From Chamaecrista fasciculata (lineage: Eukaryota; Streptophyta; Magnoliopsida; Fabales; Fabaceae): DNA of 64,000 bases. Numbering within the stretch: position 1 is the first letter of the stretch; the number at the start of each line of letters is the position of its first letter. Below the pieces are notes generated by a model. The model was not told where the DNA came from. It saw nothing but the letters and a program-made list of their open reading frames with translations, and did no database searches. A program made the position numbers and the translations under genes. This document shows positions 23,701-33,611 of this stretch, piece after piece. The stretch covers positions 20,762 to 84,761 of the forward strand of contig QANZ01001248.1 of the NCBI GenBank assembly GCA_003254925.1, read 5' to 3'.

Positions 23701-26016
23701 GTACTCAAGCCAAATAAAGTACTAAAGCTAAATAGATAAGACATGGTGGAGACTAGAGGGGCACACTACTGTCCCTGATTTACTCTTTTGAGAAGCTAAC
23801 TTAGGCAATTTGGTAAGGATTCTACATTTTTTTTAAGGATTAGACTCAGCTATCCATGCTGATTGAGCTTCATAGATTTTGTCATGAGTGGACTAAGTTG
23901 AGAAAAACATACTTAAAAGAAGCATGTAAGTTTGTGTTAATTTGCACGATGTGGTTAACCAATAACTGAGTTTAGTTCTGATTGAATTCTACTAAACCAC
24001 AAAATAGTTAATGTTGCTTCTACCATTCTTATTTAAACATTATAATTTGTTAGATGGTTTCTTTCTGCATCTTGATTTACAAAGTGATGGCTCTGTTTAG
24101 CTGGAATTGCCATGGAAGTTTTATATGTAATTTGTTGTCTTTCATGAGGCTTGTCTTATTCTTGAGGTATACCATAGTCATGTATTAATGATCTACTATA
24201 TGTTTCTCTTCAGTGGATTGACTGTGTTTCACAACTGCTGCGGATGTATCCTTTCGCTTTTGAGTTCTCCTCGGTAAATATTACTCTTTCATGTGTGACT
24301 TATGCCAGGGCAGTGGATTTGAAGATTTCTTGGTTTTCCTCACTGATGATTTGTACTATTTCATGATTCAGGCGTTCCTGGTTGACTTCCTAGACTGTGT
24401 TCTTTCTTGTCGATTTGGAAACTTCCTATGCAATAGGTAGTTAGTTTTCAGGCAATTTTCTTTTCTATAGACTGGCTGTGATATCTATAAACCCTACATC
24501 ATCATATAATATATCATTATATTAAAAAATAAGTGATCTGGTATCATGAGAACTTCTCACCTGAATCTTCATCACTAAGAAATTGTTAGTGTAAGAACCA
24601 TCATCGTCAGGCTACAGCAATGTTCCTTAATGTACAAATAAGATTGAATGAAGTAATTTCCAATTGTTGTGCTGTTTATTTATGTAGACATAGTATAGTA
24701 CATTGTGCTGATTGCATTTTATGTACAGTGAGAAGGAAAGACAGCAATGCAATGTCTTTGAAGCTTGTGGATGTCTTTGGGCATACTTGACTGACTGGCG
24801 TGCTTCTGAGGGACCTTCTCATGTGCATTATAATCTCTATTATGATCCATTGAAACACAATGGTCCTATTTTGCCCCCAGCAGCAGCTTTAGCCCCAATT
24901 CTGTGGCCCCAGTTCCTTCTTCGTTGGGCTTGCCCAGAAGAAGCACAAACTGCTGGGGAAATTGAAGCAAAATGTAGACAGATGGCTCTGAAGTACTCTG
25001 AGATGCAGAAGGTAAAAATTTTTCTTTATTTTCTGATCTGATAGTTATCTGAAGCTGGTTTCTTTCTCCGTCTGATAATTTGAGATGACCATGTAGATTA
25101 GTTATTACAAGTTACAACACAGTGTTGACATCCTTAATTTGGTAACCTTTCCAAATTTAATCTTGTTGAGACATTCTTATATAGACTTGATTGATAAAAG
25201 ATAGACGTTTGCACTTCAATTATAAATAAAGGAAATGTGAGTATGTCAGAGATGGATTTCACTGAAAATTATAATTTAAATGGTTATAGTATAATCATAG
25301 AAGTTGTTTCGGTCCACCTATTATTGGTAGCTCGTGTTATAATTTTGTATCATGTATTCCTGATGCATCCCTGTAAGCTGAACAATTATGAGAGCATTCT
25401 GTTGGTTTCCTTTGTCCCAATTGACATTAGCTGTTGATCTGTTGGCTTTTTGTTTTAAAGTTGTGAAGTGTTTTGCCATGTGGCATTTTAACAGGCTAGA
25501 GAACTGGCAGAGAGGAAAGCTAAGGAAGTTGAAATTTCCATGGAATCATTGGGTGTAGAATTACGAAATGAGAAGCAGCTAAGCAGCTCAGCAATTAACA
25601 TGAGCAAAAGGACAAGCAAAGAAAATGTGGCTATAAAACGAGCAATTCAGTCACTCGGGTGCGAGTTTCACTTCTCTGACAATGGCGATTGTGTTCTTAG
25701 CATTGAAAGCAACCTAATGGGAGCAGCACAAACTGTTACCTATCCTAACACCAAAAAGGATTCAGATGTTGCACTTCATGATGACAAGAAGGAACTATCT
25801 GTTTCAGCAACAGCAGATGATGATGGTGATGATGATTCAGGCAACGCTTTTCTACGAGTATGCGAAGCTCTATGCCCATTCCGTACTCGAGATGGTTCCT
25901 GCAGGTGGCCAAGTTCTGGTTGCTCTCACCTTGGTAGCCAGCTTGTTGGCGTGAGGGCAAATTTTGATGCAATTGACCAATTGTCAATTGATGATAATTA
26001 CTTTAAAGCTGAATGA
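14713..26016 (+). CDS. MTM1: Myotubularin-type phosphoinositide 3-phosphatase (MTM1/MTM2-like)
   Basis: Nineteen exons join in frame to 855 residues: 14713-14832, 14927-14995, 16222-16296, 16923-16994, 17885-17954, 19431-19480, 20125-20414, 20558-20631, 20780-20843, 21078-21137, 21459-21558, 21647-21760, 22174-22343, 22480-22564, 23083-23307, 24214-24273, 24372-24436, 24729-25011, 25495-26016. All introns are GT-AG. Order: GRAM/PH-like domain (about 41-150), phosphatase domain with the CX5R motif CSDGWDRT (Cys442-Thr449, split by an intron within codon 443), a short helical/coiled-coil stretch (about 675-730), and a C-terminal Cys cluster (C805, C809, C818, C825). The family removes the 3-phosphate from PI3P and PI(3,5)P2 in endomembrane trafficking; the active-site Cys and Arg are present, so it should be active. 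Length and order match plant MTM1/MTM2. An in-frame ATG at 14641 would add 24 residues, but homologues favour 14713. Confidence 0.93.
18590..18760. repeat. Imperfect duplication inside myotubularin intron 5
   Basis: 'tctgtaattgta..' followed by 'gggtgaatat(g/a)ttgg' and 'caacaatat' occurs twice about 100 bp apart. Intron 5 (17955-19430) is the longest intron and also holds a 97-codon minus-strand open frame (19041-19334) that I cannot assign. Confidence 0.5.
23926..24135 (+). repeat. Part of myotubularin intron 15 that recurs at 33.4 kb
   Basis: The stretch from 'gtaagtttgtgttaatttg' to 'gttttatatgtaatttg' has a close, collinear match at 33404-33611, including 'aaaccacaaa.tagttaat' and 'acaaagtgatggctc.gtttagct'. 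No transposon ends are visible in either copy. Confidence 0.65.
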
Positions 26017-27060
26017 ACAGCCACCGAGTTCAGAGCTGAAAAACTTCACCAAATAAACAAGGGAAAGTTCAGTTATAAGTTTTCAACAACCCGGTTTGGT
26101 TCTTCTGTCACAAGCATAGTCCAGAATTCTTTTAATTTCACCCATGAGTAGAATGAAGAGCAATGCAGGACCCTGTTATTTTTATTGGGTCTCAGGAAAT
26201 TGTACAGGCTAGAGTTAGCTGAAAAAACTTCTTGGCAGTTGGTACAGACATTTCTAACAAGCTCAGGAAGCCATAATGGCAGATGCATGCGAGGGATTAT
26301 ATGCTTAATGATGGCCCACATTGGCATATTTAAATGAATGTAAATAAGGTGACAATATAATCACAGTCCCTTATCACAGCATTATTCTTGAATAATTAAG
26401 AATTAGCTTGTATAGAGACAGTTAAAATTTTTATTTTTATTTTTCATTCAAAGTGGTATCAATGTACAGAAATAATAAATTATTGCCAACTCTTTTCTAG
26501 TATTAGTTAAAGCAGTTCATTCTTCATGTGCTTTGTTCTAAATGTGGGCATTCACTCTGTTCATAACTTTATGATTGCTCACCTCAATGCATTCACTTGG
26601 TTGAGAGATTCTTAATTGACTCCATTAATTAGCATGCATCAATATATTGTGACTATTATTTTCTTTTAGGTACACAAGAAGAAAAGGCAAAAGCTAACAC
26701 CCACAAGGCGAGAAAAGCAAACCCGCTCATGGCTCGATCAGTTCAGAGGACACGTATAGATTTCACGCATGCATGCCCCTAGATAAGGAGTGTGCGTGGT
26801 TAATATAATTTAGTCCCTAAAAAATGCAATTCAAATTTATCGGTTAATGTTTTTTTTTTTAGATATCAATTATTGAGTATAATGTTAGCCGAACTTAGAA
26901 TCAAATCCGATTTAATTTGTCATTAAACTTTAGTTAATATCTTTATAAAAAAGATTAAATTAATTGTAATTGTATGTTTCTGGACTAAACTTTATGATTT
27001 TCTTACTCAAAAACATGGATGACATCGTGATTTTTTTTAAAAATAATATATTTATTTATT
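26017..27060. other. 3' UTR of the myotubularin gene, then intergenic DNA
   Basis: The 3' UTR probably ends around 26.35-26.5 kb. A short basic frame at about 26669-26757 (reading ..KKKRQKLTPTRREKQ..) follows a good acceptor-like 'ttttag' but has no partner exon that I can find, so I do not call it a gene. Confidence 0.45.
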
Positions 27061-27495
27061 TTGTCAAAGTGTACTTTTGGTTCCATAACCTTTGCTAAGG
27101 TTTCAATTTGGTCCCACAATCTTTTTTGTTGCACTTTTGGTTCCATATCTTTTGCTCTTGTTGTATATTTGGTTTCGTATTACTTTTGGTCCCACATCTT
27201 TTGCTCAGTTTACAGAATTGGTCTCATATCTTTGCAAAAGGTTTCATCGTTAGTCCGACTTGACCCAAAGATATGAGACTAAATTCTACTTGTGATCCAA
27301 AGATATAGAACCAATTCTGCAACCTTACCAAAAGATATGCAACTAATTTTGCAACCTGACCCAAATATATGAGACCAAAAGTGCAACTTGAGACCAAATC
27401 TGCAACCCGAGTAAAATATATGGGATCAAAGTGCAATTAAAGAAATTATGGAACTAAATTGAAACTTAAACAAAAGTTATGGAATCATAAGTATT
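27061..27495. repeat. Foldback-type repeat
   Basis: The left half repeats 'tttggt(t/c)cc(a)..atcttttgct' and the right half repeats the inverse ('atgagaccaaaagtgcaac', 'aaagttatggaatcataag'). Same superfamily as the elements at 10.2, 11.2 and 13.1 kb. No coding capacity. Confidence 0.6.
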
Positions 27496-27506
27496 GTGAC
27501 TTTTTT

Positions 27507-27950
27507 TTTTTGCAAAAACATTAATTCCGTCTCCAAATTTTACACAAATTGTCAATTTCGTCTCAATGTTTTACATTTTGGTCAATTTTATCTTGACTAA
27601 CTTCTTTCTATAAATTAACGACAAACTGTATTGTTTTTCAATCTGAGTTAGGATTTGAGTTTACTTTTCTATCAATTTTTTTTGGTAATGCCATGGGTTT
27701 CCCCCGCCTATCCGTGTAACAGTCTAAGCGAAGACTAATCCCATTCAGGCTACAGAGACGAAACGGTCGTGACCTCCCAACACTACATATAATGCTACGT
27801 AGATTTCGTCATTAAAATTTGGCTAAAGTAAGAGCAAAAAATAAAATTGACTAAAATATGAAACATTGGGGACCAAATTGACAAAAAAAAGATTGGAGAC
27901 GAAATCGATAGTTGATGTAAAGTTTAGGAAAGAAATTAGTATTTTTTTTT
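27507..27950. repeat. Foldback element split by a SINE-like insertion
   Basis: The left arm ('aattccgtctccaaattttacacaaattgtcaatttcgtct', then 'ttttggtcaattttatcttgac') is inverted in the right arm from about 27830 ('aaaattgactaaaatatgaaacattggggaccaaattgac', 'gagacgaaatcgatagttgatgtaaagttt'). The loop region carries a different repeat at 27679-27795. Confidence 0.6.
27679..27795 (-). mobile_element. SINE-like repeat (second family)
   Basis: 'cctatccgtgtaacagtctaagcgaagactaatcccattc' and 'gagacgaaacggtcgtgacct.cccaaca' match 62395-62470 closely in the same orientation. The longer copy at 62.4 kb has tRNA-like A- and B-box motifs on its reverse strand, so the family is probably a SINE on the minus strand. 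This copy is truncated. Confidence 0.5.
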
Positions 27951-28217
27951 TTTCTTTTGTCAGGTTGTACACAAATGGTTTCTATGGGATTATTGGTCCT
28001 CCCCATACCCCATTGATATTCGGACAGAATGAAGAATTTAAAATTTGCTAAAGTAATTAATAACTTTCTAGGACATAGTTGGAGAAAGTAATTAATAACT
28101 TTCATGGTGTGTTTCATCCTGGTTAACCGCAACAAATGAAGAATTTAAACCGGAAAAAATGAATAGTTATTGCTCATTGAAGAATAGTAAAAAAAAGGTC
28201 CTTTAACAGATAAAATT

Positions 28218-28439
28218 TGCTAAAGTAAAAAGAATTGAGAGAATGAAAAATGAAATCGAGAAAAGAAAGATGATCTTATTGTTTTATCAGAGAAGTACAA
28301 TGTCCTTTATATAGACTAACCAAGCACAGAAGTTACAATAGAAATAGTAGCTGAAGCAACTAACTGACTAGTGTAACTAAACTCAATAACAAAGTAACTA
28401 TTTGAGCTGACCTGGTGCTAGCTGGCATTACACCTGTCA
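28218..28439 (-). repeat. 3' LTR of the copia element
   Basis: 222 bp. Differs from the other LTR by a few substitutions and small indels, the largest around 28350-28380. The near-identity implies a fairly recent insertion. Confidence 0.93.
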
Positions 28440-29265
28440 TCCCCCCTCAAGTAGATGATCCTTGTCAGTAATGCGAAGATAAGACCGAAATGTAAGGAAC
28501 AACTGCTTGGATAAAGGTTTAGTGAATCCATCTGCCACTTGCTCTACTGAAGGAATATGAACAACTGAAATTTCTCCTGCAATAGTCTTATCCCTAACGA
28601 AATGGATGTCCAACTCTACATGTTTAGTTCTCGCATGTAGAATTGGGTTCTTGGTCATGTGCAGTGCACTTATGTTATCACAGTATACAGTAGGAGAAGA
28701 AGGAAGAGTTATATTCTGTTCAGATAAAAGATTTGATTCACATTACTTCTGCTACAACTGCTGCAAGACTCCTATACTCGACTTCTGTGCTACTCTTAGA
28801 TACAACCTGCTGCTTCTTTGATGACCAACTTACAAGATTTCCACCAAAATAAACACAAAACCCAGAGGTGCTTCTTCTATCATCAAGATCAGAAGCCCAG
28901 TCTGCATCAGAATAGGCTGTGATTTCTAGTGAAGTTGGATTGTGAAAAATGAGACCATAAGAGGATGTAGCCTTCAAATATCTGAGTAATCTCTTAATTG
29001 CCTGCCAATGTGTCATAGTTGGAGCAGTCATGAATTGACAAACCTTGTTTACAGCATAACAAATGTCTGGACGAGTCACACTAAGATATTGTAATCCTCC
29101 TACTATTGTTCTATAAAATCTAGGATCTGAAAAAGGAGCACCCTGATCTTTAGACAATTTAGGAGCTGTTGACATAGGTGTAACACAAGGACTTGAATCT
29201 TCCATTCCAGCCTTTTCTAGCAGTTCATTAATATATTTTGCCTGCGAAAAGAACAATAGAACCAT
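28437..29265 (-). pseudogene. Copia RNase H region, broken
   Basis: Frame 29265-28738 gives the end of the polymerase connection (RPDICYAVNKVCQFM) and the RNase H core (YSDADWASDLDDRRSTSGFC, KSSTEVEYRSLA). After a shift near 28738 the final part continues at 28658-28437 (HVELDIHFVRDK, EQVADGFTKPLS). These motifs are diagnostic of Ty1/copia pol. At least one frameshift or small deletion inactivates it. Confidence 0.88.
28440..28450 (-). other. Polypurine tract of the copia element
   Basis: On the minus strand the bases next to the 3' LTR read ttgagggggga, the usual plus-strand primer of an LTR retrotransposon. Confidence 0.8.
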
Positions 29266-29722
29266 CTTTATGTTTAATAACTTCTATCCCCAAGAAGTAA
29301 TTTAGCTGACCCAAGTCTTTTAAAGAGAAGGTAGTGGTAATTCGAGAAATAAGCTGCTTCACTGCCATAGGATCTGATCCTGTGATTAATATATCATCAA
29401 CATACACCAAGACATAAAGAGAATGGCCAGATGAAGTTCTGATGAAGAGAGATTTGTCACATTTGCTAAAATGAAAACCCAGAGAAATTAAAAGAGAGGA
29501 AAGCCTATCAAACCAAGCTCTTGGAGCTTGTTTGAGACCATATAAGGACCTATTTAGCTTATAAACCAAGGCCTTGTTATCACATTCAAATCCTGGTGGT
29601 TGTTGCATGTAAACTTCTTCTGAGATATACCCATTCAAAAAGGCATTATTGATGTCTATTTGATTAATTGACCAACTATTAGCTAGAGCAAGAGAAAGAA
29701 TAATGCGCACAGTAGCCTAGAC
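29228..29722 (-). pseudogene. Copia reverse transcriptase, N-terminally deleted
   Basis: Encodes the palm region with the typical QIDINNAFLNG and YMQQPPGFE motifs, KLNRSLYGLKQAPRAWF, and the catalytic YVDD (LVYVDDILITGSD, near 29400). It ends GIEVIKHKDGSIVL and then shifts frame into the RNase H part. The upstream part of the domain is gone; the frame begins at the deletion junction near 29716-29722. Confidence 0.9.
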
Positions 29723-30003
29723 CAATCAATGAAAGCGTCATTGATTTTTCCAGACAATTCATCAGCAGAAGAGAGAAATTTAGGAGGAATTGGAGGCTGA
29801 AGCTTGATGAATTTGTCCAATTGGTAACCATAGATCGCCGATTCGATTTGCTGATGCCACAACAAGAAATTTGTAGTATCAAGCTTCACCGAAACGGAGT
29901 GAGAGAAACTGATAACACCACTCACCGGCTTGAACGGAGTTGCAGCAGTGACTGGCGTTGCCGGAGCTGCCATCGCCGACGCCGGCGTCGAAGTACTCTC
30001 CAT
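29683..30003 (-). pseudogene. Copia gag, N-terminal fragment
   Basis: The ATG at 30003 opens a frame with an Ala/Thr/Pro-rich start, then VSVKLDTTNFLLWHQQIESA and a proline-rich stretch, the N-terminal pattern of copia gag (UBN2/gag-polypeptide type). After about 90 residues the reading runs into the reverse transcriptase region in another frame, marking the internal deletion. An ATG twelve bases further upstream (30015) is also in frame. Confidence 0.82.
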
Positions 30004-30016
30004 TGAGAGTTTCAAT

Positions 30017-30028
30017 GCTCTGATACCA
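30017..30028 (-). other. Primer binding site (initiator tRNA-Met type)
   Basis: On the minus strand, TGGTATCAGAGC follows the 5' LTR directly. This is the usual plant copia primer site, complementary to the 3' end of initiator tRNA-Met. Confidence 0.92.
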
Positions 30029-30242
30029 TGCTAAAGTAAAAAGAATTGAGAGAATGAAAAATGAAACAGAGAAAAGAAAGATGATCTTATTGCTTTATCA
30101 GAGAAGTACAATGTCCTTTATATAGACTAACCAAGAACAGAAAATAGTTACAATGGAAATACTAGCTGAAGCTGGTGCTAACCAGCTAATAACAAAGTAA
30201 CTAATTGAGCTGAGCTGGTGCTAGCTGGCTTTACACCTGTCA
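30029..30242 (-). repeat. 5' LTR of the copia element
   Basis: 214 bp. On the minus strand it starts tgacaggtgt and ends ctttagca. A TATA-like 'ctatataaagg' (reverse complement of 30115-30125) is the likely promoter; the same motif is in the other LTR. Confidence 0.93.
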
Positions 30243-30356
30243 AAATTGAATTGACTAAGGCTGCCCGACACTATCTACATATATTCTACATTAACAGTGA
30301 AATAACTTCTTTATCGAGTGACAAACTCATCCAAAGAAGGTCATGCATCGGAAAAA

Positions 30357-32207
30357 CATATACATTTAGCTTTTTTTTTTTTTGGTACAAAAACGAAGCC
30401 TAAGAGAAAAGAANAAAATTGCACTTAAACCTAAATATATTAAGCTAACGTTTTTTTCGGTACAAAAACGAAGCCTAAGAGAAAAGAAATTTAAACAGCA
30501 GTAAAACTAAAAACAGGGGAAGGGAAATTGCATAAAAGAAAATGTAGCTGCAGTCGATGTGGCACAGGGCTTATCCTGTAGCTGTTGGCGAGGCAAAGGT
30601 TGGCAATATCACGAACTATGGCCTCATCCTTGTAGTTGCCGTGCTTTGGGTTGAGTAGTTCGGGGTAGATTGTTTGTAAGCTTCCTTGGATTGACTTGAC
30701 TCCCTTGGTCTGGAGATATAACAGGCATTGGCGGACGCCTTCAGCAACAGTTCTGTTAATCCGAGTATTGATATCCTCCTGGTGAGTGAAGAATAGGTAG
30801 GCTATTCCAGCATTGATGTAAAGAGCACCAAACGAGTTCGTCCCTCTCTTTTTATCCTTCCGCCATATGAAGTAGACGTTACTATTATAGTTTTCAATTT
30901 GTGAGAGGTTTGAAACTGCTTGGTTGGAATTGACATGATGTTTATCAGTCGGCGGCTTCCTGGTCCGCAAGAGTTGTTCTTTGCAAAGCTTCATCGTCTC
31001 CCAAGTATTCCACACCGCTCTACTAGAAATTGTCTGTTGCTGGAATCTAACCTGGTTGCGATGAGAGTAAAGCGCCCAGGCAAAGATGAGAATTTCAGAA
31101 AAAATTTCCTTGTTACGGTTGTTATGGCCGCATGTGTTAAGAAGGGAGCCGAGCCATTGGCGGAAACCATTAGGGGCAACAGCACACGGTCTGATGGTTA
31201 GACCTGAACCAAGCCAAGTTCGGCGAGCGAAAGTACAAGTTAAGAAAAGATGGTCGTCGTCTTCCGTTATGTCGCACCCAAATGTGCAAAGGCCATCAAT
31301 CCTGAAATTCTTCGCAAGTAGGTTGGCGCCGAGTGGCAGTGCGTTGGTAAGACATCGCCATCCAAAAAGCAGAATTTTGGGCGGGCATGGGAGTTTCCAA
31401 AAAACGTCCCAGTTGAACTGGGAGGTGCCATCCTCCTTAGTCAGGGATAGGTATTCATCACGAACGTTATAGTGCCCGTCTGTAGACTTCTTCCAAGCTA
31501 GTCTGTCTTGAACACCTGTTTTAGAGATTGGCATATGCAGAATGGTGGAGATCTTTGGATCGTGGTAATACTTTGCAAGTTGATTGGCGTCCCACTGTCC
31601 GTTGTCGTCCAAAAGAGTACTAATGGTGATGTCGTCATTGATATTTTTGTCTGGCGGGATCCATTGTCTGCTGCAGAGCCGAATACCTTGTCCGTTTCCG
31701 ATGCGCCATTCACAATCCTCTAGGATCTGGTTTATTCTTTTACAAAGTGGTCTTGCCATCGGAGAAGCTGTAGAGTCACAGTGGAATATGTTACTGGAAA
31801 CATTTTTACAATATTTCCCATAGAATACCTGTGACAGTAGACTTTGACGATTGGAGATGATGCGCCAGGCTTGTCTACCAATCAGGGCTTCATTGAATTC
31901 CTTCATACGTCTGATACCTAGACCACCTTGATTCCTGGGACGGCAGACTTGGGCCCAGGACTTCATGTGAGGCGAGTTCTTGCCTTGACTATTGCCCCAG
32001 AAGAAGTTGCTCAGGACCATGTCACATTTGTGAGCTTCATGTTGGGAGAGACTAAAATAAGACAGGTGATATAGAGGGATGGAAGAGAGAACAGACTTGA
32101 TGAGAATTACTCTAGCAGCTTGGGAAAGGAGGTTAGTCTTCCAACCTTGAAGCCTGTCCTGGAGCTTCCAACCTTGGGAAAGGAGGTTAGTCTTCCATAT
32201 ACATTTA
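30357..32207 (-). mobile_element. LINE, 5'-truncated, with perfect 12-bp target duplication
   Basis: The insert (30369-32195, minus strand) begins at the 5' truncation point near 32195 and ends in a poly(A) tail (the T-run at 30371-30383). The 12-bp direct repeat catatacattta flanks it at 30357-30368 and 32196-32207. A 25-bp segment (cttgggaaaggaggttagtc..) occurs at both 32119-32143 and 32173-32197, a duplication at the 5' junction. Near the 3' end a 30-bp stretch is present twice (30384-30413 and 30459-30488) around an N at 30414, which may be an assembly join. Confidence 0.9.
30491..32195 (-). pseudogene. LINE reverse transcriptase, C-terminal part (zf-RVT and RNase H-like)
   Basis: The frame from 32020 to 30491 gives 509 residues, and the same frame is readable upstream (..VILIKSVLSSIPLYHLSYF..) almost to the 5' truncation. 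It holds the RT connection (CRPRNQGGLGIRRMKEFNEA), the zf-RVT Zn-binding domain at about residues 203-272 (WKLPCPPKILLFGWRCLTNALP.. CTFGCDITEDDDHLFLTC), and a C-terminal RNase H-like region (about 385-490) without a clear set of acidic catalytic residues. The polymerase core and the endonuclease ORF are missing, so it is non-autonomous. The frame itself is intact, pointing to a fairly young insertion. Confidence 0.88.
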
Positions 32208-32296
32208 ACTTAATATCCACTCTCCACACTCCAAACTCATACATATCCACCCTCCTTATCGGTTGATAAACTCATCCACCATATCATACGTTTTTT

Positions 32297-32641
32297 AGTT
32301 TTTAAACTATGAAGCATGGACATTGACACGAACACAGCGACACGCTAAACTCTCAAAATTACGTGACACGACACGGCATATATTTATATATATAAATAAT
32401 TAAATATTTATAATTTTTAATGAAAAATTTAAAAATTACAATTTTTGTTCATAATATATGTTATACTTATATCTATCATTATTTTCTCTTTCCTGACATG
32501 TTAAAGTTACAAAAAATTGATTTATATTCTAAAATTTATGAATATGTGTCGTGTCGGTGTCGTACCAGTGTCAGACACTGATACGTGTCTGACATGGCGA
32601 CACGCTTTCAAAATGAAGTGTCCATGCTTCATAGTTTTTAA
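32297..32641. mobile_element. MITE with 'ctatgaagcatggacac' terminal inverted repeats
   Basis: The left end 'actatgaagcatggac' is inverted at the right end 'gtccatgcttcat', and both ends are rich in GACAC/GTGTC units (cgacacgctaaac / catggcgacacgc). A 9-bp direct repeat agtttttaa flanks it (32297-32305, 32633-32641). AT-rich middle, no coding capacity. A diverged relative lies in an intron of the trihelix-kinase gene. Confidence 0.75.
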
Positions 32642-32704
32642 CATAAGGTGAATATGTGATTTTTCTGCAAAAGTTAAATAAATAATTTATTCATGGGCCT
32701 TAGT

Positions 32705-33227
32705 ATAATAACCAAGGTTATTAAAATCGGACCGGTCATTGAACTGGCTAAAGCAGCGGTTCAAGGTTCAATGGTTCAACCGGGGTCGGACCGTTAATAA
32801 TTAAATATATAAAAAATAATATATTTAGTTTAATATAATAAAAATATATAATAAACTCTTTAAATTGAAGCTGGATTGAGTTAGAAAGTGATTAATTAGG
32901 AGGATAAAAAATCAAATTTTGAAGTAAAAACTATTAAATAACGTATTATTTTGAGTCTAAACATAATAAGAAACAAATTTCTTTAAAATAACATCATTTT
33001 AATCAAGAAAAAGTAAAAAAAAAAATCAGAAAAAAACTGAACCGGTTCAACCTCAAAACCGGCCGGTTCAAGGCGTTTTTTCCGATTTTTGACCGGTTCA
33101 GGCGGTTCTTGATCGGTTCTCAGCTTGCCCGGTTTTGTGCTCAACTCGGACCGGACCACTGACCGGTTCGCGGTTCAACCGGTCCGACCGGCCGATCCGG
33201 TCCGGTTTTTATAACTCTGATAATAAC
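32705..33227. mobile_element. hAT-like MITE, CCGG-rich ends, 8-bp target duplication
   Basis: The element (32713-33219) begins caaggttattaaaatcgg and ends ccggtttttataactctg, imperfect inverted repeats of the CA(A/G)(A/G)GTTAT type. The direct repeat ataataac flanks it on both sides (32705-32712, 33220-33227), the 8-bp size typical of hAT. Both ends are dense in 'ccggttcaaccgg' units. A related copy in reverse orientation is at 61.1-61.56 kb. Confidence 0.75.
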
Positions 33228-33403
33228 TTAAATATTTAACAAAATTATTAAAGAAAACATTAATTTAAATTACAGGCAGAAATATAGTTGTTGCCTAACC
33301 AAAACGGGAGGCAGCAACGCTACCTCTCGTGTAAATATATATATATATATATTTTAAAAATTCATATTTCAAATTGTTTGTGTATTGCACGTTGATTTTT
33401 AAG

Positions 33404-33611
33404 GTGAGTTTGTGTTAATTTGAAAAATGTAGTTAACCAATAACCGTTTAGTTCTAATGGAATGCTATTAAACCACAAAGTAGTTAATCTTGTTTCTACC
33501 GTTCTTATTTAAACATTACAATTAGGTACCTCATTTCTTTATGCATCTTGCTTTACAAAGTGATGGCTCGTTTAGCTCAAATTGCCATAAAAGTTTTATA
33601 TGTAATTTGTT
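33404..33611 (+). repeat. Copy of a myotubularin intron-15 segment
   Basis: Collinear with 23926-24135 on the same strand, with scattered substitutions and small indels (33404 'gtgagtttgtgttaattt' to 'gttttatatgtaattt'). It contains no exon sequence. It may be a segmental duplication of the intron or a shared unnamed repeat. Confidence 0.6.

Larger units (their letters stand above)
28218..30242 (-). mobile_element. Ty1/copia LTR retrotransposon, internally deleted, with perfect 5-bp target duplication
   Basis: Two near-identical LTRs (28218-28439 and 30029-30242; each tg..ca on the plus strand) are flanked by the direct repeat aaatt at 28213-28217 and 30243-30247. Read on the minus strand, the order is 5' LTR, primer site complementary to initiator tRNA-Met, N-terminal gag, then directly the end of reverse transcriptase, RNase H, polypurine tract and 3' LTR. 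The rest of gag, protease, integrase and the N-terminal reverse transcriptase are missing, so it is about 2 kb rather than about 5 kb. Frameshifts also break the remaining coding parts. It could only move with proteins supplied by a relative. Confidence 0.95.

Noticed and set aside
26669..26760. Possible small basic exon after the myotubularin gene
   Set aside because: An acceptor-like site precedes it, but no upstream or downstream partner exon or start codon is convincing.
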